Below, piece by piece: positions 1-6,496 of a DNA stretch of 38,397 bases; position 1 is the stretch's first letter, and each line of letters begins with the position of its first letter. Both the position numbers and the translations under genes were made by a program. The stretch comes from Gemmatimonadota bacterium (GTDB lineage: Bacteria; Gemmatimonadota; Gemmatimonadetes; Longimicrobiales; RSA9). The notes beneath the pieces were generated by a model. The model was not told the DNA's origin. It was given only the letters and a program-made list of their open reading frames with translations, and did not search any database. Location of the stretch: the NCBI GenBank assembly GCA_039715185.1, contig JBDLIA010000025.1:1-38397 (forward strand), in the 5' to 3' direction.

Positions 1-2
1 GC

Positions 3-95
3 GAGCGGATCACCGAGGTGGTGGATCACCTGATCCGCGCTGAAGAGTTCGAGTCAACGTTCGAGTATTCCGATCATGGAGAGGAGCCGGTGTGA
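3..95 (+). CDS. C-terminal tail of an unknown protein (5' end outside window)
   Basis: An open frame enters from the left edge and stops with TGA at 93-95. It encodes about 30 residues, acidic and probably helical, ending EFESTFEYSDHGEEPV. I do not recognise the family from so short a piece. It ends only 17 bases before the left end of the IS481 element, so it could be a complete C-terminus or one created by the insertion. There is no start codon in the window, so length and function cannot be judged. Confidence 0.45.
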   Translation, partial: ERITEVVDHLIRAEEFESTFEYSDHGEEPV

Positions 96-107
96 GGCGT
101 GAACGTT

Positions 108-150
108 TCACCTGATGGTTTACAGAAGATTGTCACCTGATGGTTTACAG
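108..150 (+). repeat. Left IS end: two copies of an 18-bp box, 25-bp period
   Basis: TCACCTGATGGTTTACAG is repeated exactly at 108-125 and 133-150, separated by seven bases. The same pair in inverted orientation closes the element on the right. The transposase stop codon lies two bases inside the inner copy, so the boxes are the transposase binding ends. Confidence 0.85.
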
Positions 151-151
151 G

Positions 152-1318
152 TCAGGTGAGTGTTGAACGTCGGCGAAGCTTCATAATGCGAAAGTCGGAT
201 TCGTCGAGCCAGCCGAGGTGGCGGGGCCCGAAGTAGACCGCCCAGAGGTCGTCCGCGATTCGTTCGAGTCCGATCTCGCAACGGGCGAGTAGTTCGCTCA
301 CCCAGACGGTTCGGGACTTCCAGCGGATACCGCCGATCGAGGAGACCAGGCGCACCTCGAAATGGGCTGGGTAGGTCAGGGGCAGCGGTGTGGGCGTGTA
401 GGATCGCTCCGAGGGTTCGTAGCATGCGGCGGGAGTCTTCTGGTCGAGCGCCTGGTGAGGCCGGACGTCGTTGAAGGTCCGGCGGAAGGTGTTGAACGCC
501 GTCTGCTGGGCAGCGAGGTGTTTGCGGGCGGGCCGGGTCGCTTCGCGCTTGAGCGTGCGGTGCATACGTTCGTGGCGGCCGTTCTGCTGCGGCTTGCCGG
601 GCTGGGTCAGCTCGGGGGCGATGCCGAGTTCGATCCACCAGACGGAGAGGCGGCTGAGGCGCCCGAGGGTGACCGCTGAGGCGAAGGGTTGTCCGTTGTC
701 GGTGCGGATGCGGTCGGGGACGCCGTAGGTGCGGAAGAGTCGTCGGAAGACGGGCATCGTTTTGTCGATCGTGGGTCTTAGCAGGCCGCGGCAGTCGAGG
801 AGGAAGCGGCTGTAGGCGTCCTGGACGGTGAGTGGGTAGCAGAGCTCCCCGTCCTGAGTTCGGAACTGGCCCTTGAAGTCCGCGGTCCACAGGGCGTTGG
901 GTCGATCGGCGACGAAGGGCGTCCTCCCGGGCCGCTCGGAGTGGCGGCGAGGCTTGCGGCGCCGTACGAGGTCGTGACGCTCGAGGATCCTGTGAATCGT
1001 CGAGATGGACGGGACGGAATCGAACTCTCGCGCGAGGAGCGTCCGGAGCTTCGGAGCCCCCCAGCGTCGTCGCTTCCGGAGCTCGATGATGCGCTTCTCG
1101 ATCTGGGGCGGTGTCGCGTGCGGGCAGGAGTGGGGCCGATGCGAGCGGTCCTCCAGGCCAACTACGCCGTCGTCTCTACGGCGGTCCACCCACTTATACC
1201 CGGTGGGACGGCTGATCCCGTAGCGCCGGCACAACTCGGCGAACGGCAGGTTGCTACGCTCGGCCTCGAAGACGAAGCGGGCTCGTTCGTCCATGATGGT
1301 CTGGGTCCTCCACGGCAT
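152..1318 (-). CDS. IS481-family DDE transposase
   Basis: This 388-residue protein catalyses cut-and-insert movement of the surrounding element. An N-terminal helix-turn-helix (about residues 10-50, FAELCRRYGISRPTGYKW) is followed by a second HTH region and an rve/RNase H-like integrase core. The catalytic triad is visible as D in WTADFKGQF, D in RTDNGQPF and E in QNGRHERMHRTLK. A C-terminal strand-rich domain follows. The length and motif order are those of intact IS481 transposases. The ATG start (complement of 1316-1318) has a strong AAGGAGG site five bases upstream. No frameshift is seen, so the element may still be active. It is the only gene in the element. Confidence 0.95.
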   Translation of the reverse strand: MPWRTQTIMDERARFVFEAERSNLPFAELCRRYGISRPTGYKWVDRRRDDGVVGLEDRSHRPHSCPHATPPQIEKRIIELRKRRRWGAPKLRTLLAREFDSVPSISTIHRILERHDLVRRRKPRRHSERPGRTPFVADRPNALWTADFKGQFRTQDGELCYPLTVQDAYSRFLLDCRGLLRPTIDKTMPVFRRLFRTYGVPDRIRTDNGQPFASAVTLGRLSRLSVWWIELGIAPELTQPGKPQQNGRHERMHRTLKREATRPARKHLAAQQTAFNTFRRTFNDVRPHQALDQKTPAACYEPSERSYTPTPLPLTYPAHFEVRLVSSIGGIRWKSRTVWVSELLARCEIGLERIADDLWAVYFGPRHLGWLDESDFRIMKLRRRSTLT

Positions 1319-1357
1319 TGGCGCCTCCTTGCAGGAGGACCTAGCCTACGCCGGGAC

Positions 1358-1395
1358 CTGTAAACCATCAGGTGAGAACGATCTGTAAACAATCA
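1358..1395 (-). repeat. Right IS end: inverted copies of the 18-bp box
   Basis: CTGTAAACCATCAGGTGA (1358-1375) is the exact complement of the left boxes. The outer copy, CTGTAAACAATCA (1383-1395), has one mismatch and lacks the last five bases. Spacing between copies is 25 bp, as at the left end. Confidence 0.85.
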
Positions 1396-1418
1396 ACCCG
1401 GAACGTACCTAGCTCGCC

Positions 1419-1482
1419 GCCTAACAGCCGGCTTAAGCTGCCAGCGCGACCTGTCACGGCCCTGGCCGGGACGAGCCGGCTT
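1419..1482 (+). other. Imperfect palindrome starting GCCTAAC (weak attC-like half)
   Basis: GCCTAAC at 1419-1425 resembles the 5' core box of integron attC sites, and GCCGGCT (1427-1433) pairs with AGCCGGC (1474-1480). No matching GTTRRRY box closes the structure, so it is at most a degraded site next to the IS insertion. Confidence 0.2.
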
Positions 1483-1489
1483 GATCGAG

Positions 1490-1507
1490 TATACTAAATC
1501 TAGTATA
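1490..1507 (+). promoter_or_regulatory. Palindromic operator over a -10 box, toxin-antitoxin promoter
   Basis: TATACTA and TAGTATA form a perfect 7-bp inverted repeat with a four-base spacer, in an AT-rich island within GC-rich DNA. TATACT is also a good -10 hexamer. The position just ahead of the toxin frame fits autorepression by the HTH antitoxin encoded two genes' length downstream. That function is inferred. Confidence 0.6.
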
Positions 1508-1515
1508 TTGGGTCG

Positions 1516-1885
1516 ATATCAGACGCCCTCAAGCCGATTCTGTGGGTTGGATCCTCACTAGACGCTCTGCGGCGGTTCCCAGCGGCGGTGCGTCAGAACG
1601 TCGGCTACGCTCTCTACGTCGCGCAGAAAGGGGAAAAAGGGCGGGGGCACGAAGCCGCTCAAGGGAATCGTCACGGGAGCGGGTGTTCTCGAGATCGTCG
1701 AACAGCGAGAGGGAAACGCGTACAGGGCGGTGTACACGGTCCGGTTTGAGGGAGTCGTCTACGTCCTACACGCATTCCAGAAGAAGTCGCGGAAGGGGAT
1801 CAAGACACCGAAGCAGACGATCGACTTGATCCGAGCGAGGTATGACTTAGCACAGCAGGACTACGAGACGAGAGAGACGAGATGA
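1516..1885 (+). pseudogene. HigB/Gp49-like toxin, frameshifted and without a normal start
   Basis: Two frames together encode a phage-derived Gp49/HigB-type (RelE-fold) mRNA interferase. The first frame gives LKPILWVGSSLDALRRF and on to GYALYVAQKGEK. The second begins with the family's KPLKGIVTGAGVLEIVEQ and continues through YRAVYTVRFEGVVYVLHAF and FQKKSRKGIKTPKQ to a TGA at 1883-1885. The +1 shift falls in the A/G-rich run at about 1628-1647, where one extra G would explain it. The expected start position carries ATA (1516) or ATT (1507) and no ATG/GTG/TTG is in frame. The stop overlaps the antitoxin ATG by four bases. It is either a decayed toxin or a sequencing error in a homopolymer; two independent lesions favour decay. 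Confidence 0.8.
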
Positions 1886-2217
1886 GCACGCGCAAACAGG
1901 AAGCGGTCCGAGGTGGCAGCGGCAATGTCTTCGCCGACCTGGGGCTTCCCGAGGCCGAGGAACTCCTGGCGAAGGCGGAGCTGGCTTCCCGAATAGGCCG
2001 GATCATCAAGGGGAGGCATTTGACGCAGGCTGAGGCCGCGACCGTGCTCGATACGACGCAGCCGAGTGTCTCGAATCTGATCCGCGGAAGGATCGACGGC
2101 TTCTCGATGGAACGACTGATTCGGTTTCTCAACGCGTTGGATCGCGACGTGGAGATCGTGGTCAAGCGTCGGCCACGCAGCCGGGCGGTGGCGCGGACTC
2201 GAGTAGCCCCCGCGTAG
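1882..2217 (+). CDS. HigA-like XRE-family antitoxin
   Basis: A 111-residue DNA-binding antitoxin with an XRE/HTH_37-type domain at about residues 25-90. The helix-turn-helix is visible as LTQAEAATVLDTTQPSVSNL followed by IRGRIDGFSMERLIRFLNAL and DVEIVV. The arginine-rich C-terminal tail is unstructured. The ATG overlaps the toxin stop (ATGA), the toxin-first order usual for HigBA. It is expected to neutralise the toxin and repress the operon through the palindrome at 1490-1507. The gene is intact although its toxin partner is broken, so it may now act only as a repressor or against related toxins elsewhere. Confidence 0.88.
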   Translation: MSTRKQEAVRGGSGNVFADLGLPEAEELLAKAELASRIGRIIKGRHLTQAEAATVLDTTQPSVSNLIRGRIDGFSMERLIRFLNALDRDVEIVVKRRPRSRAVARTRVAPA

Positions 2218-2237
2218 CTCGTCGGCCCGGGCGCTTC

Positions 2238-2296
2238 ATCTAACAGGTCCACTGGCGGCGCTGCGCGCGGCGGCGCCAGTGGCCGAGACGTTATCT
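2238..2296 (+). repeat. 59-bp attC-like imperfect palindrome
   Basis: The segment begins ATCTAAC and ends GTTATCT, with CCACTGGCG (2249-2257) pairing perfectly to CGCCAGTGG (2274-2282). TAAC/GTTA and GTC/GAC pairs lie outside the core, separated by unpaired spacers. Its 59-base length and the box-spacer-box-loop layout match the classical integron 59-base element. The 3' box GTTATCT does not fit the GTTRRRY consensus, and no integrase is in the window. It could instead be a terminator-like hairpin after the antitoxin gene. Confidence 0.4.
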
Positions 2297-2303
2297 GACA
2301 TCG
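2290..2303 (+). repeat. Left arm of 14-bp inverted repeat around the GH5 gene
   Basis: GTTATCTGACATCG here matches the complement of CGACGTCAGATAAC at 3605-3618 at 13 of 14 positions. The pair encloses 1.3 kb that holds only the GH5 gene. The first bases are also the 3' end of the attC-like palindrome. This would fit a cassette whose start and own attC box are complementary, or a small non-autonomous transposable unit. Confidence 0.55.
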
Positions 2304-2420
2304 TTTCAGCACCACCGTAGCTTATCTGCCAACGGACGGGTGCTGTGCAGCACAGTTTTCCAGTCGGCGGCATGACAAGCACGAGGGCCAGTTTCCGGGC
2401 CCGGAATCGCGGAGCACAGG

Positions 2421-3530
2421 ATGGACCCAGGTAGCGCGCGGCTCGCGGTGGCGTCTCTCGGCATCACGGCAATGGTACTTGCCTCCTGCAGGCAGGCTCC
2501 CCAGCCACCCTCGGAAACGGAGCAGGTCGACACGCAGGCAGAATCGCTCTCGGGTGCCCCGGAACCTCTGGCGGAGCTGCGGCGGGGCATGAATGTGCTG
2601 TACTACGACCCCGGGTGGGGTGAGCGGGGGCCGATACCGCTTGGCGATACCGTTACGGCAGCCTGGCGATTCCAACAGTCACACTTCGAAGCGATACGCG
2701 GCGGCGGCTTCGACTTCGTCAGGGTGAATCTTCGCGCGTTCCCCCATATGGCCGTCGATTACGACTACTACACCATGGACGCCGAGTACGGCATCAACCC
2801 GGCGTTCCTCGAGCTGGTGGACTGGGTTGTGAACAGCGCTACGGAAGCGGGTTTGTCGGTCATTCTCGACGGCCACGACTATGAGGTCTGTGGGGAAAGC
2901 GCAGCCCTGTGCCGCCAGCGCCTCCTGTTCTTCTGGGGACGGATCGCGTCGCGCTACCAGGATGCGCCGCCTTCCGTGCTGTTCGAGCTGCTCAACGAAC
3001 CGCTCGGTGAGCTGGACGTCGACACGTGGAACGCTCTTTTCCCCGAGATTCTCGCTGTGGTCAGGGAAACGAATCCCACACGCCGCGTGATCATCGGTTC
3101 GGTCAGGTGGAGCGACTTCAGCACGATTCCAACGCTCGAGCTGCCCGAGGGCGATCCCAACATCATCGCCACCTTCCACTACTATCATCCGACCCGGTTC
3201 ACGGCGCAGGGCAACCCGAGGGTTTCGCGGAGGACTGGCGTCACTTGGGGGAGCGATGCGGACCGGGCGCAGATCGCATCGGACTTCGACACGGTGGCCG
3301 AGTGGTCGCGCCTGACGGGACGCCAGGTACTGCTCGGTGAGTTCGGTGTGGCGAGCCGCGTGCCGATGGACCTGCGGGTCGACTGGACCGCGGCCGTCGC
3401 GCGGGAGGCCGAGCGCCGCGGCTTCGCCTGGGCATACTGGGCGTTCCATGGCAGCCGCCCTGCTTGGGACGCGGACCGCGACGGCTGGGTTGAGGAGATC
3501 CACGGGGCCTTGATTCCGCGGACCCCGTGA
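2421..3530 (+). CDS. Lipoprotein glycoside hydrolase family 5 (cellulase-like)
   Basis: A 369-residue secreted glycosidase, predicted to be lipid-anchored. Residues 1-23 form a lipoprotein signal with lipobox LASC (Cys at 23). The GH5 TIM barrel spans about 50-365. The acid/base glutamate is E193 in FELLNEPLG and the nucleophile is E307 in LLGEFGV, the two hallmark motifs of clan A retaining enzymes. RGMNVLYY, FDFVRVNLR and FHYYHPTRFT are further family landmarks. The ATG follows GGAG with a six-base spacer. The substrate is probably a beta-1,4-glucan or mannan; the sequence cannot decide. The gene stands alone between inverted repeats in the accessory region, which suggests acquisition. Confidence 0.9.
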   Translation: MDPGSARLAVASLGITAMVLASCRQAPQPPSETEQVDTQAESLSGAPEPLAELRRGMNVLYYDPGWGERGPIPLGDTVTAAWRFQQSHFEAIRGGGFDFVRVNLRAFPHMAVDYDYYTMDAEYGINPAFLELVDWVVNSATEAGLSVILDGHDYEVCGESAALCRQRLLFFWGRIASRYQDAPPSVLFELLNEPLGELDVDTWNALFPEILAVVRETNPTRRVIIGSVRWSDFSTIPTLELPEGDPNIIATFHYYHPTRFTAQGNPRVSRRTGVTWGSDADRAQIASDFDTVAEWSRLTGRQVLLGEFGVASRVPMDLRVDWTAAVAREAERRGFAWAYWAFHGSRPAWDADRDGWVEEIHGALIPRTP

Positions 3531-3604
3531 TGAAGACAGACGACGCTGGGCGCCGCCGCTCGTCACACACGCGTTAGACCTGTGCGGGCGTGCTTGGAGG
3601 GCTA

Positions 3605-3618
3605 CGACGTCAGATAAC
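3605..3618 (-). repeat. Right arm of the inverted repeat around the GH5 gene
   Basis: CGACGTCAGATAAC pairs with 2290-2303. Next to it GATAAC (3613-3618) and GTTATC (3626-3631) make a second, local 6-bp hairpin. The rest of the 199-base gap before the convergent hydrolase gene shows GTTAGAC at 3573-3579 and no gene. Confidence 0.5.
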
Positions 3619-3729
3619 TAGCAACGTTATCAAACATGCGCCTTTGGGTCCGGTGTGGTGGGCCAGCAGGCTGGACGTCCGGGTAGGCGAGATCCGAGCT
3701 TCTTGGCGCAGCTGGCTCACCGTAACAGC

Positions 3730-4719
3730 CTATCTTCGTCCTCCCTTCGATCCCGCGACGAACGCCCTGATCTCCTCCAACGCATCCTCGCGGAAGATGC
3801 TGTTGCCTTGCTCCGGCGGGTCCTCGAGCGCGTGCCCCGATCCCTCGAAGACCCGCACCGCGATGTTCGGCTTGCCCAGCGACCGAAGACGCGCGGCGCT
3901 CGCGGCGGAGGGCACGTTCGTGTCGAGCTCCCCGTACAGGACGAGCCCGTCCACGCTAAGGGCCCGCCAATGGGGCAGGACGTCGAAGTTCCCGACAGCG
4001 TCCCAGAATGCGCGCTTCGATCCCTTCCTCAGCGCGTACGCGGTCCCGATCGCCATGAGGTCCGACAGGCCGGGAAGGACGCCGAGCTGGCGGAGGTTGT
4101 GCGTCTCCTCATAGACGAGCAGCTCGTGCATCGGCACCGCAGCGCCCACCACGTTCACCACGAAGTCGACGCCGGCGGACCGGGCTGCCGCGAGGGGTGC
4201 GATGTGTCCCCCCTCGCTCAACCCGACGAGGCCGACGCGGGTCGTATCCACCCTGTCCTGCTCGCTGAGAAAACGGAGCGCCGCGAGCGCGTCGGTCGCG
4301 AGCTCCTCGTAGCTCGAGGTGCGCCAGTCGCCCCCGGACTGCTCCGATCCGCGTTTGTCGGGGAGGAGCACGGCGACGCCGCGTTCCCGCAGGTAGCTCA
4401 CGAGGGTGAGGTACCACCCGTTGTCGCGCTGACTGGTGCCGGAGCCGTGGATGATCACGGCGCCCGGGAACGGACCGGGTCCTTCGGGCACGAAGAGCAG
4501 CCCGGCGAGGCGCAAGCCCGCCGCGGGGTTGGCGAAATCAACCTCCTGGTAGGCGCCGGAGGGGATCTCGGAGAGCCGTACACCCGAGAAGCGACGGTCG
4601 CCGATCGGAAGGAGCGCCCATGCCACCGAGACCCCCTGGGCCGCCGCCACGAGAATGACGAGGCCCGCCGCCGCTCTTCGGAGTCTCGCCTTCCCGCCGG
4701 ACGATCGCTTCCCGCTCAA
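3730..4719 (-). CDS. Alpha/beta hydrolase, membrane-anchored or exported
   Basis: A 329-residue serine hydrolase of the dienelactone hydrolase/S33-like group. An N-terminal hydrophobic stretch (about residues 14-36, AAAGLVILVAAAQGVSVAWA) is a signal anchor. The catalytic triad is visible: nucleophile serine in GLSEGG, aspartate in GELDTNVP, and histidine in GSGHAL. The oxyanion strand IIHGSGTS and the LLPDKRGSEQS loop are typical of the family. The start is a TTG (complement of 4717-4719) preceded by GGGAGG, which decides it over internal methionines. It is convergent with the GH5 gene and divergent from the membrane protein at 4804. The ester or peptide substrate cannot be named. Confidence 0.85.
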   Translation of the reverse strand: MSGKRSSGGKARLRRAAAGLVILVAAAQGVSVAWALLPIGDRRFSGVRLSEIPSGAYQEVDFANPAAGLRLAGLLFVPEGPGPFPGAVIIHGSGTSQRDNGWYLTLVSYLRERGVAVLLPDKRGSEQSGGDWRTSSYEELATDALAALRFLSEQDRVDTTRVGLVGLSEGGHIAPLAAARSAGVDFVVNVVGAAVPMHELLVYEETHNLRQLGVLPGLSDLMAIGTAYALRKGSKRAFWDAVGNFDVLPHWRALSVDGLVLYGELDTNVPSAASAARLRSLGKPNIAVRVFEGSGHALEDPPEQGNSIFREDALEEIRAFVAGSKGGRR

Positions 4720-4752
4720 ATCCCGCCTCCCGCCCTGGCTGGCACGTATGCT

Positions 4753-4765
4753 GTAATTAAATTAC
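4753..4765. promoter_or_regulatory. AT-rich palindrome between divergent genes
   Basis: GTAAT-TAA-ATTAC is a perfect 5-bp inverted repeat with a 3-base centre, standing out in GC-rich surroundings. It lies 34 bases from the hydrolase start and 39 bases before the membrane protein start. It is a plausible operator or promoter core for one or both, and the RHH protein of the downstream pair is a candidate binder. Confidence 0.45.
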
Positions 4766-4803
4766 TCTGTACGCAGACGGCAACAAGCAGGGAGGCTCGC
4801 GGC

Positions 4804-5295
4804 GTGGTAGAAAGCGTAGAGCGGGGGATTCGGGCGAGACCCGTGGGGAGGGCGCTCCGCCTCGTCGTCGGTATCGCACTGACGGTGGAGGGTGGTCGCC
4901 ATCTTGTCGGCACCAGTGCGGCGCTCATGCTGAAAACCGCCGGCGTCATCGTGGGCGTGGCGGCGTTTTACGCGGCGATGCATTTCGTCATCGACCGGTA
5001 CTTCAGACGTCTCAACCCCTGGATCGGGGCCATGCTGGCGGTGGCTCCGGTGGCCGCGGTCTTTCTCATGAGCGACGCCCCGGGCCGGCTCGGATCCCTG
5101 ATCTTCCTCGGTGTATCGTTGGTGCTCGCCTCGATCCGCGCCGACGGCGGCTGTGAGGTGATGACCGTGCCCGGGATGATGTTCGGGAGGCACACACACC
5201 TGTTCTGTCTGGCGTTCTCCCCCGTCGACTGGGCCGAAGCAACCTGGGCGGGACGGGGGACACACGCACATCCCTCGCGCGACTCCGACGAATGA
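4804..5295 (+). CDS. Small integral membrane protein with conserved-looking GCEVMTVP tail
   Basis: A 163-residue protein with about four hydrophobic segments (roughly residues 17-35, 39-60, 73-92 and 96-110), then a short cytoplasmic or periplasmic tail. The tail carries the pattern DGGCEVMTVPGMMFGRHTHL and FSPVDWAE, which looks conserved rather than random. I do not recognise a named family. The GTG start is chosen because AGGGAGG lies eight bases upstream; the open frame extends far upstream only as the shadow of the hydrolase gene. The TGA overlaps the ATG of the next gene, so the two are translationally coupled. Confidence 0.75.
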   Translation: MVESVERGIRARPVGRALRLVVGIALTVEGGRHLVGTSAALMLKTAGVIVGVAAFYAAMHFVIDRYFRRLNPWIGAMLAVAPVAAVFLMSDAPGRLGSLIFLGVSLVLASIRADGGCEVMTVPGMMFGRHTHLFCLAFSPVDWAEATWAGRGTHAHPSRDSDE

Positions 5296-5723
5296 TCGAA
5301 CGCGAAGACAAGGGGCTCTGGGCCACGATCCAGAAGAAGCTGAACCAAGCCGGTCTCGAGGTCGAGCTCCCTGACCTTTCGGGACTCGATCCGATGAACT
5401 GTAAGATGATCTGCATGCCGTTCGGGCTGTCCGCCTCACTCCGTGAGATGGCGCGGGAATCACGAGACAACGTGGTCATGGTCCGGGTGGACGACGAAAC
5501 GGTGAAGAGCCTCGACGCCTGGATCGAGACGGGTGCTGTGAAGAGCCGCTCCGAAGCGGCCGCCCTGTTCATCCGGGAGGGACTCACCGTGCGCGCCGAG
5601 GAGCTCAGGGAGCTGGAGGACGCGCTCCGGGACGTCGAGCGGGCGAAGGAGCGACTCCGCAAGAAGGCTCGCACCGTGCTCCGTGAAGACGAGGAAGCGA
5701 CGGAAGCCGAAGACGAGGGGTGA
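5292..5723 (+). CDS. Ribbon-helix-helix domain protein with coiled-coil tail
   Basis: A 143-residue protein. Residues about 60-98 (NVVMVRVDDETVKSLDAW then SRSEAAALFIREGL) form a CopG/Arc-type ribbon-helix-helix motif. The N-terminal 55 residues, with NCKMICMPF, are not recognised. Residues 100-143 are a highly charged helix (ELRELEDALRDVERAKERL), probably a coiled coil for oligomerisation. The ATG overlaps the stop of the membrane protein gene (ATGA). The pairing suggests the protein regulates, or works with, its membrane partner. It could also be a gas-vesicle or partition accessory protein, which cannot be told here. Confidence 0.8.
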   Translation: MIEREDKGLWATIQKKLNQAGLEVELPDLSGLDPMNCKMICMPFGLSASLREMARESRDNVVMVRVDDETVKSLDAWIETGAVKSRSEAAALFIREGLTVRAEELRELEDALRDVERAKERLRKKARTVLREDEEATEAEDEG

Positions 5724-6085
5724 AGACCTGCTGACGGGTTGAGCGGGCCCGCAACGACCGGCCAGCCGATTCGTTACGTCGACGCTGGCGCGGGAGCCGT
5801 GGGCGCTCTGCGTGTGTAGGCTGATGAACGGACTGGCGGTGTGGGGCGGTGGATGGTGAGTCAAGCATGCGAGCCGCGCCGGTTCGCGGCAGCTCACGGA
5901 TCGCTGGATGGCTTTCCGCCCACCTGCACCGCCCGCACGTTGTCGAAGCGCTCGCGCTGGATCAGTCTCAGGTGCGGGTCGATTCCGGCACGCGCCGGCG
6001 GTCGGGGGGGTTGGTGTGACGCGGATTCGGTGCTTCGGTCGTAGGAGGGCCCTACTTCACGTCTCGAGCGCCTATATCCCCCGAC
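5724..6085. other. 362-base stretch without an intact gene
   Basis: No frame here looks like a complete gene. It holds the minus-strand relic described at 5894-5993 and otherwise GC-rich sequence. No good terminator or promoter hexamers were found. Confidence 0.5.
5894..5993 (-). pseudogene. Relic of the C-terminus of a larger protein (possibly M1 peptidase/ABC-2 type)
   Basis: On the minus strand a short frame ends at a TGA (complement of 5894-5896). It reads ARAGIDPHLRLIQRERFDNV and continues RAVQVGG. The GIDP..LI.R...DN pattern resembles the end of ABC-2-permease/M1-aminopeptidase proteins known from Gemmatimonadota and Bacteroidota. No start or upstream domain is present and a run of seven C precedes it. 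The assignment rests on memory of the motif and is weak. Confidence 0.3.
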
Positions 6086-6496
6086 TCACCTCAGCACATG
6101 CGGCCGTACCAACTCCACCACGCGTCGCGACTGCTCCGCGGCCCGGGCGGCGTCGTCCGCCGAGTAGAACGCGGTCGGGGTGAGGTCCTCGGCGCCGTAG
6201 AAGGCGAGCTCTCGGTCCCGACGCAGTTGCCGGGAGATGTCCGCCAGGGCTTCCACTTCATCGGCGAGCTCGGCCGGGAGACGGGCGCGCTCGGCGAGGA
6301 GAACGTCCGACACGTCGTGAATGCGCGGTGGGTGGACTCCGACGCTGCGCAGGAGCCCCTTCAGAGCCAGCTCGACGAGCTCCTGCGACTCGCGAACGAC
6401 GTCGGCCCAGCTCTCGGCCGCGGCCAGCACCTCGAGGGTCGTCAAGCGTACGGCCGCGCGGCGCACGTAGTCCCGGGCGAGGTCGTCGTTGCGCAC
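6086..6496 (-). CDS. HEPN-domain protein, partner of the MNT protein
   Basis: A 136-residue all-helical protein of the HEPN superfamily. The family-like segment is SQELVELALKGLLRSVGVHPPRIHDVSDVL (about residues 37-66). RSVGVH (R50, H55) could serve as the R-x4-H nuclease motif of HEPN RNases. The GTG start follows directly on the stop of the upstream nucleotidyltransferase gene, so the two form an operon. In characterised MntA-HepT systems the HEPN protein is the toxin and the MNT protein blocks it by nucleotidylation. The same roles are inferred here. Confidence 0.85.
   Translation of the reverse strand: MRNDDLARDYVRRAAVRLTTLEVLAAAESWADVVRESQELVELALKGLLRSVGVHPPRIHDVSDVLLAERARLPAELADEVEALADISRQLRRDRELAFYGAEDLTPTAFYSADDAARAAEQSRRVVELVRPHVLR

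Larger units (their letters stand above)
113..1395. mobile_element. IS481-family insertion sequence with doubled ends
   Basis: The element is about 1.28 kb, with one transposase gene filling nearly all of it. Each end carries two copies of the same box. On the left TCACCTGATGGTTTACAG occurs at 108-125 and again at 133-150. On the right its complement CTGTAAACCATCAGGTGA lies at 1358-1375, and a diverged outer copy CTGTAAACAATCA at 1383-1395. Copies are 25 bp apart at both ends. I set the outer boundaries at the TGAT of the outer boxes. A flanking ACC occurs on both sides (110-112 and 1396-1398), but three bases are too few to call a target duplication with confidence. Confidence 0.85.

Noticed and set aside
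1542-1829. 95-residue plus-strand open frame over the toxin
   Set aside because: Arg/Ser-rich shadow; the toxin family sequence lies in the other two frames.
3573-3579. GTTAGAC as an integron R' box
   Set aside because: No complementary GTCTAAC or palindrome lies in the preceding 100 bases.
3655-4803. Long upstream extension of the membrane protein frame
   Set aside because: It lies antisense to the alpha/beta hydrolase. The GTG at 4804 with AGGGAGG is the real start.
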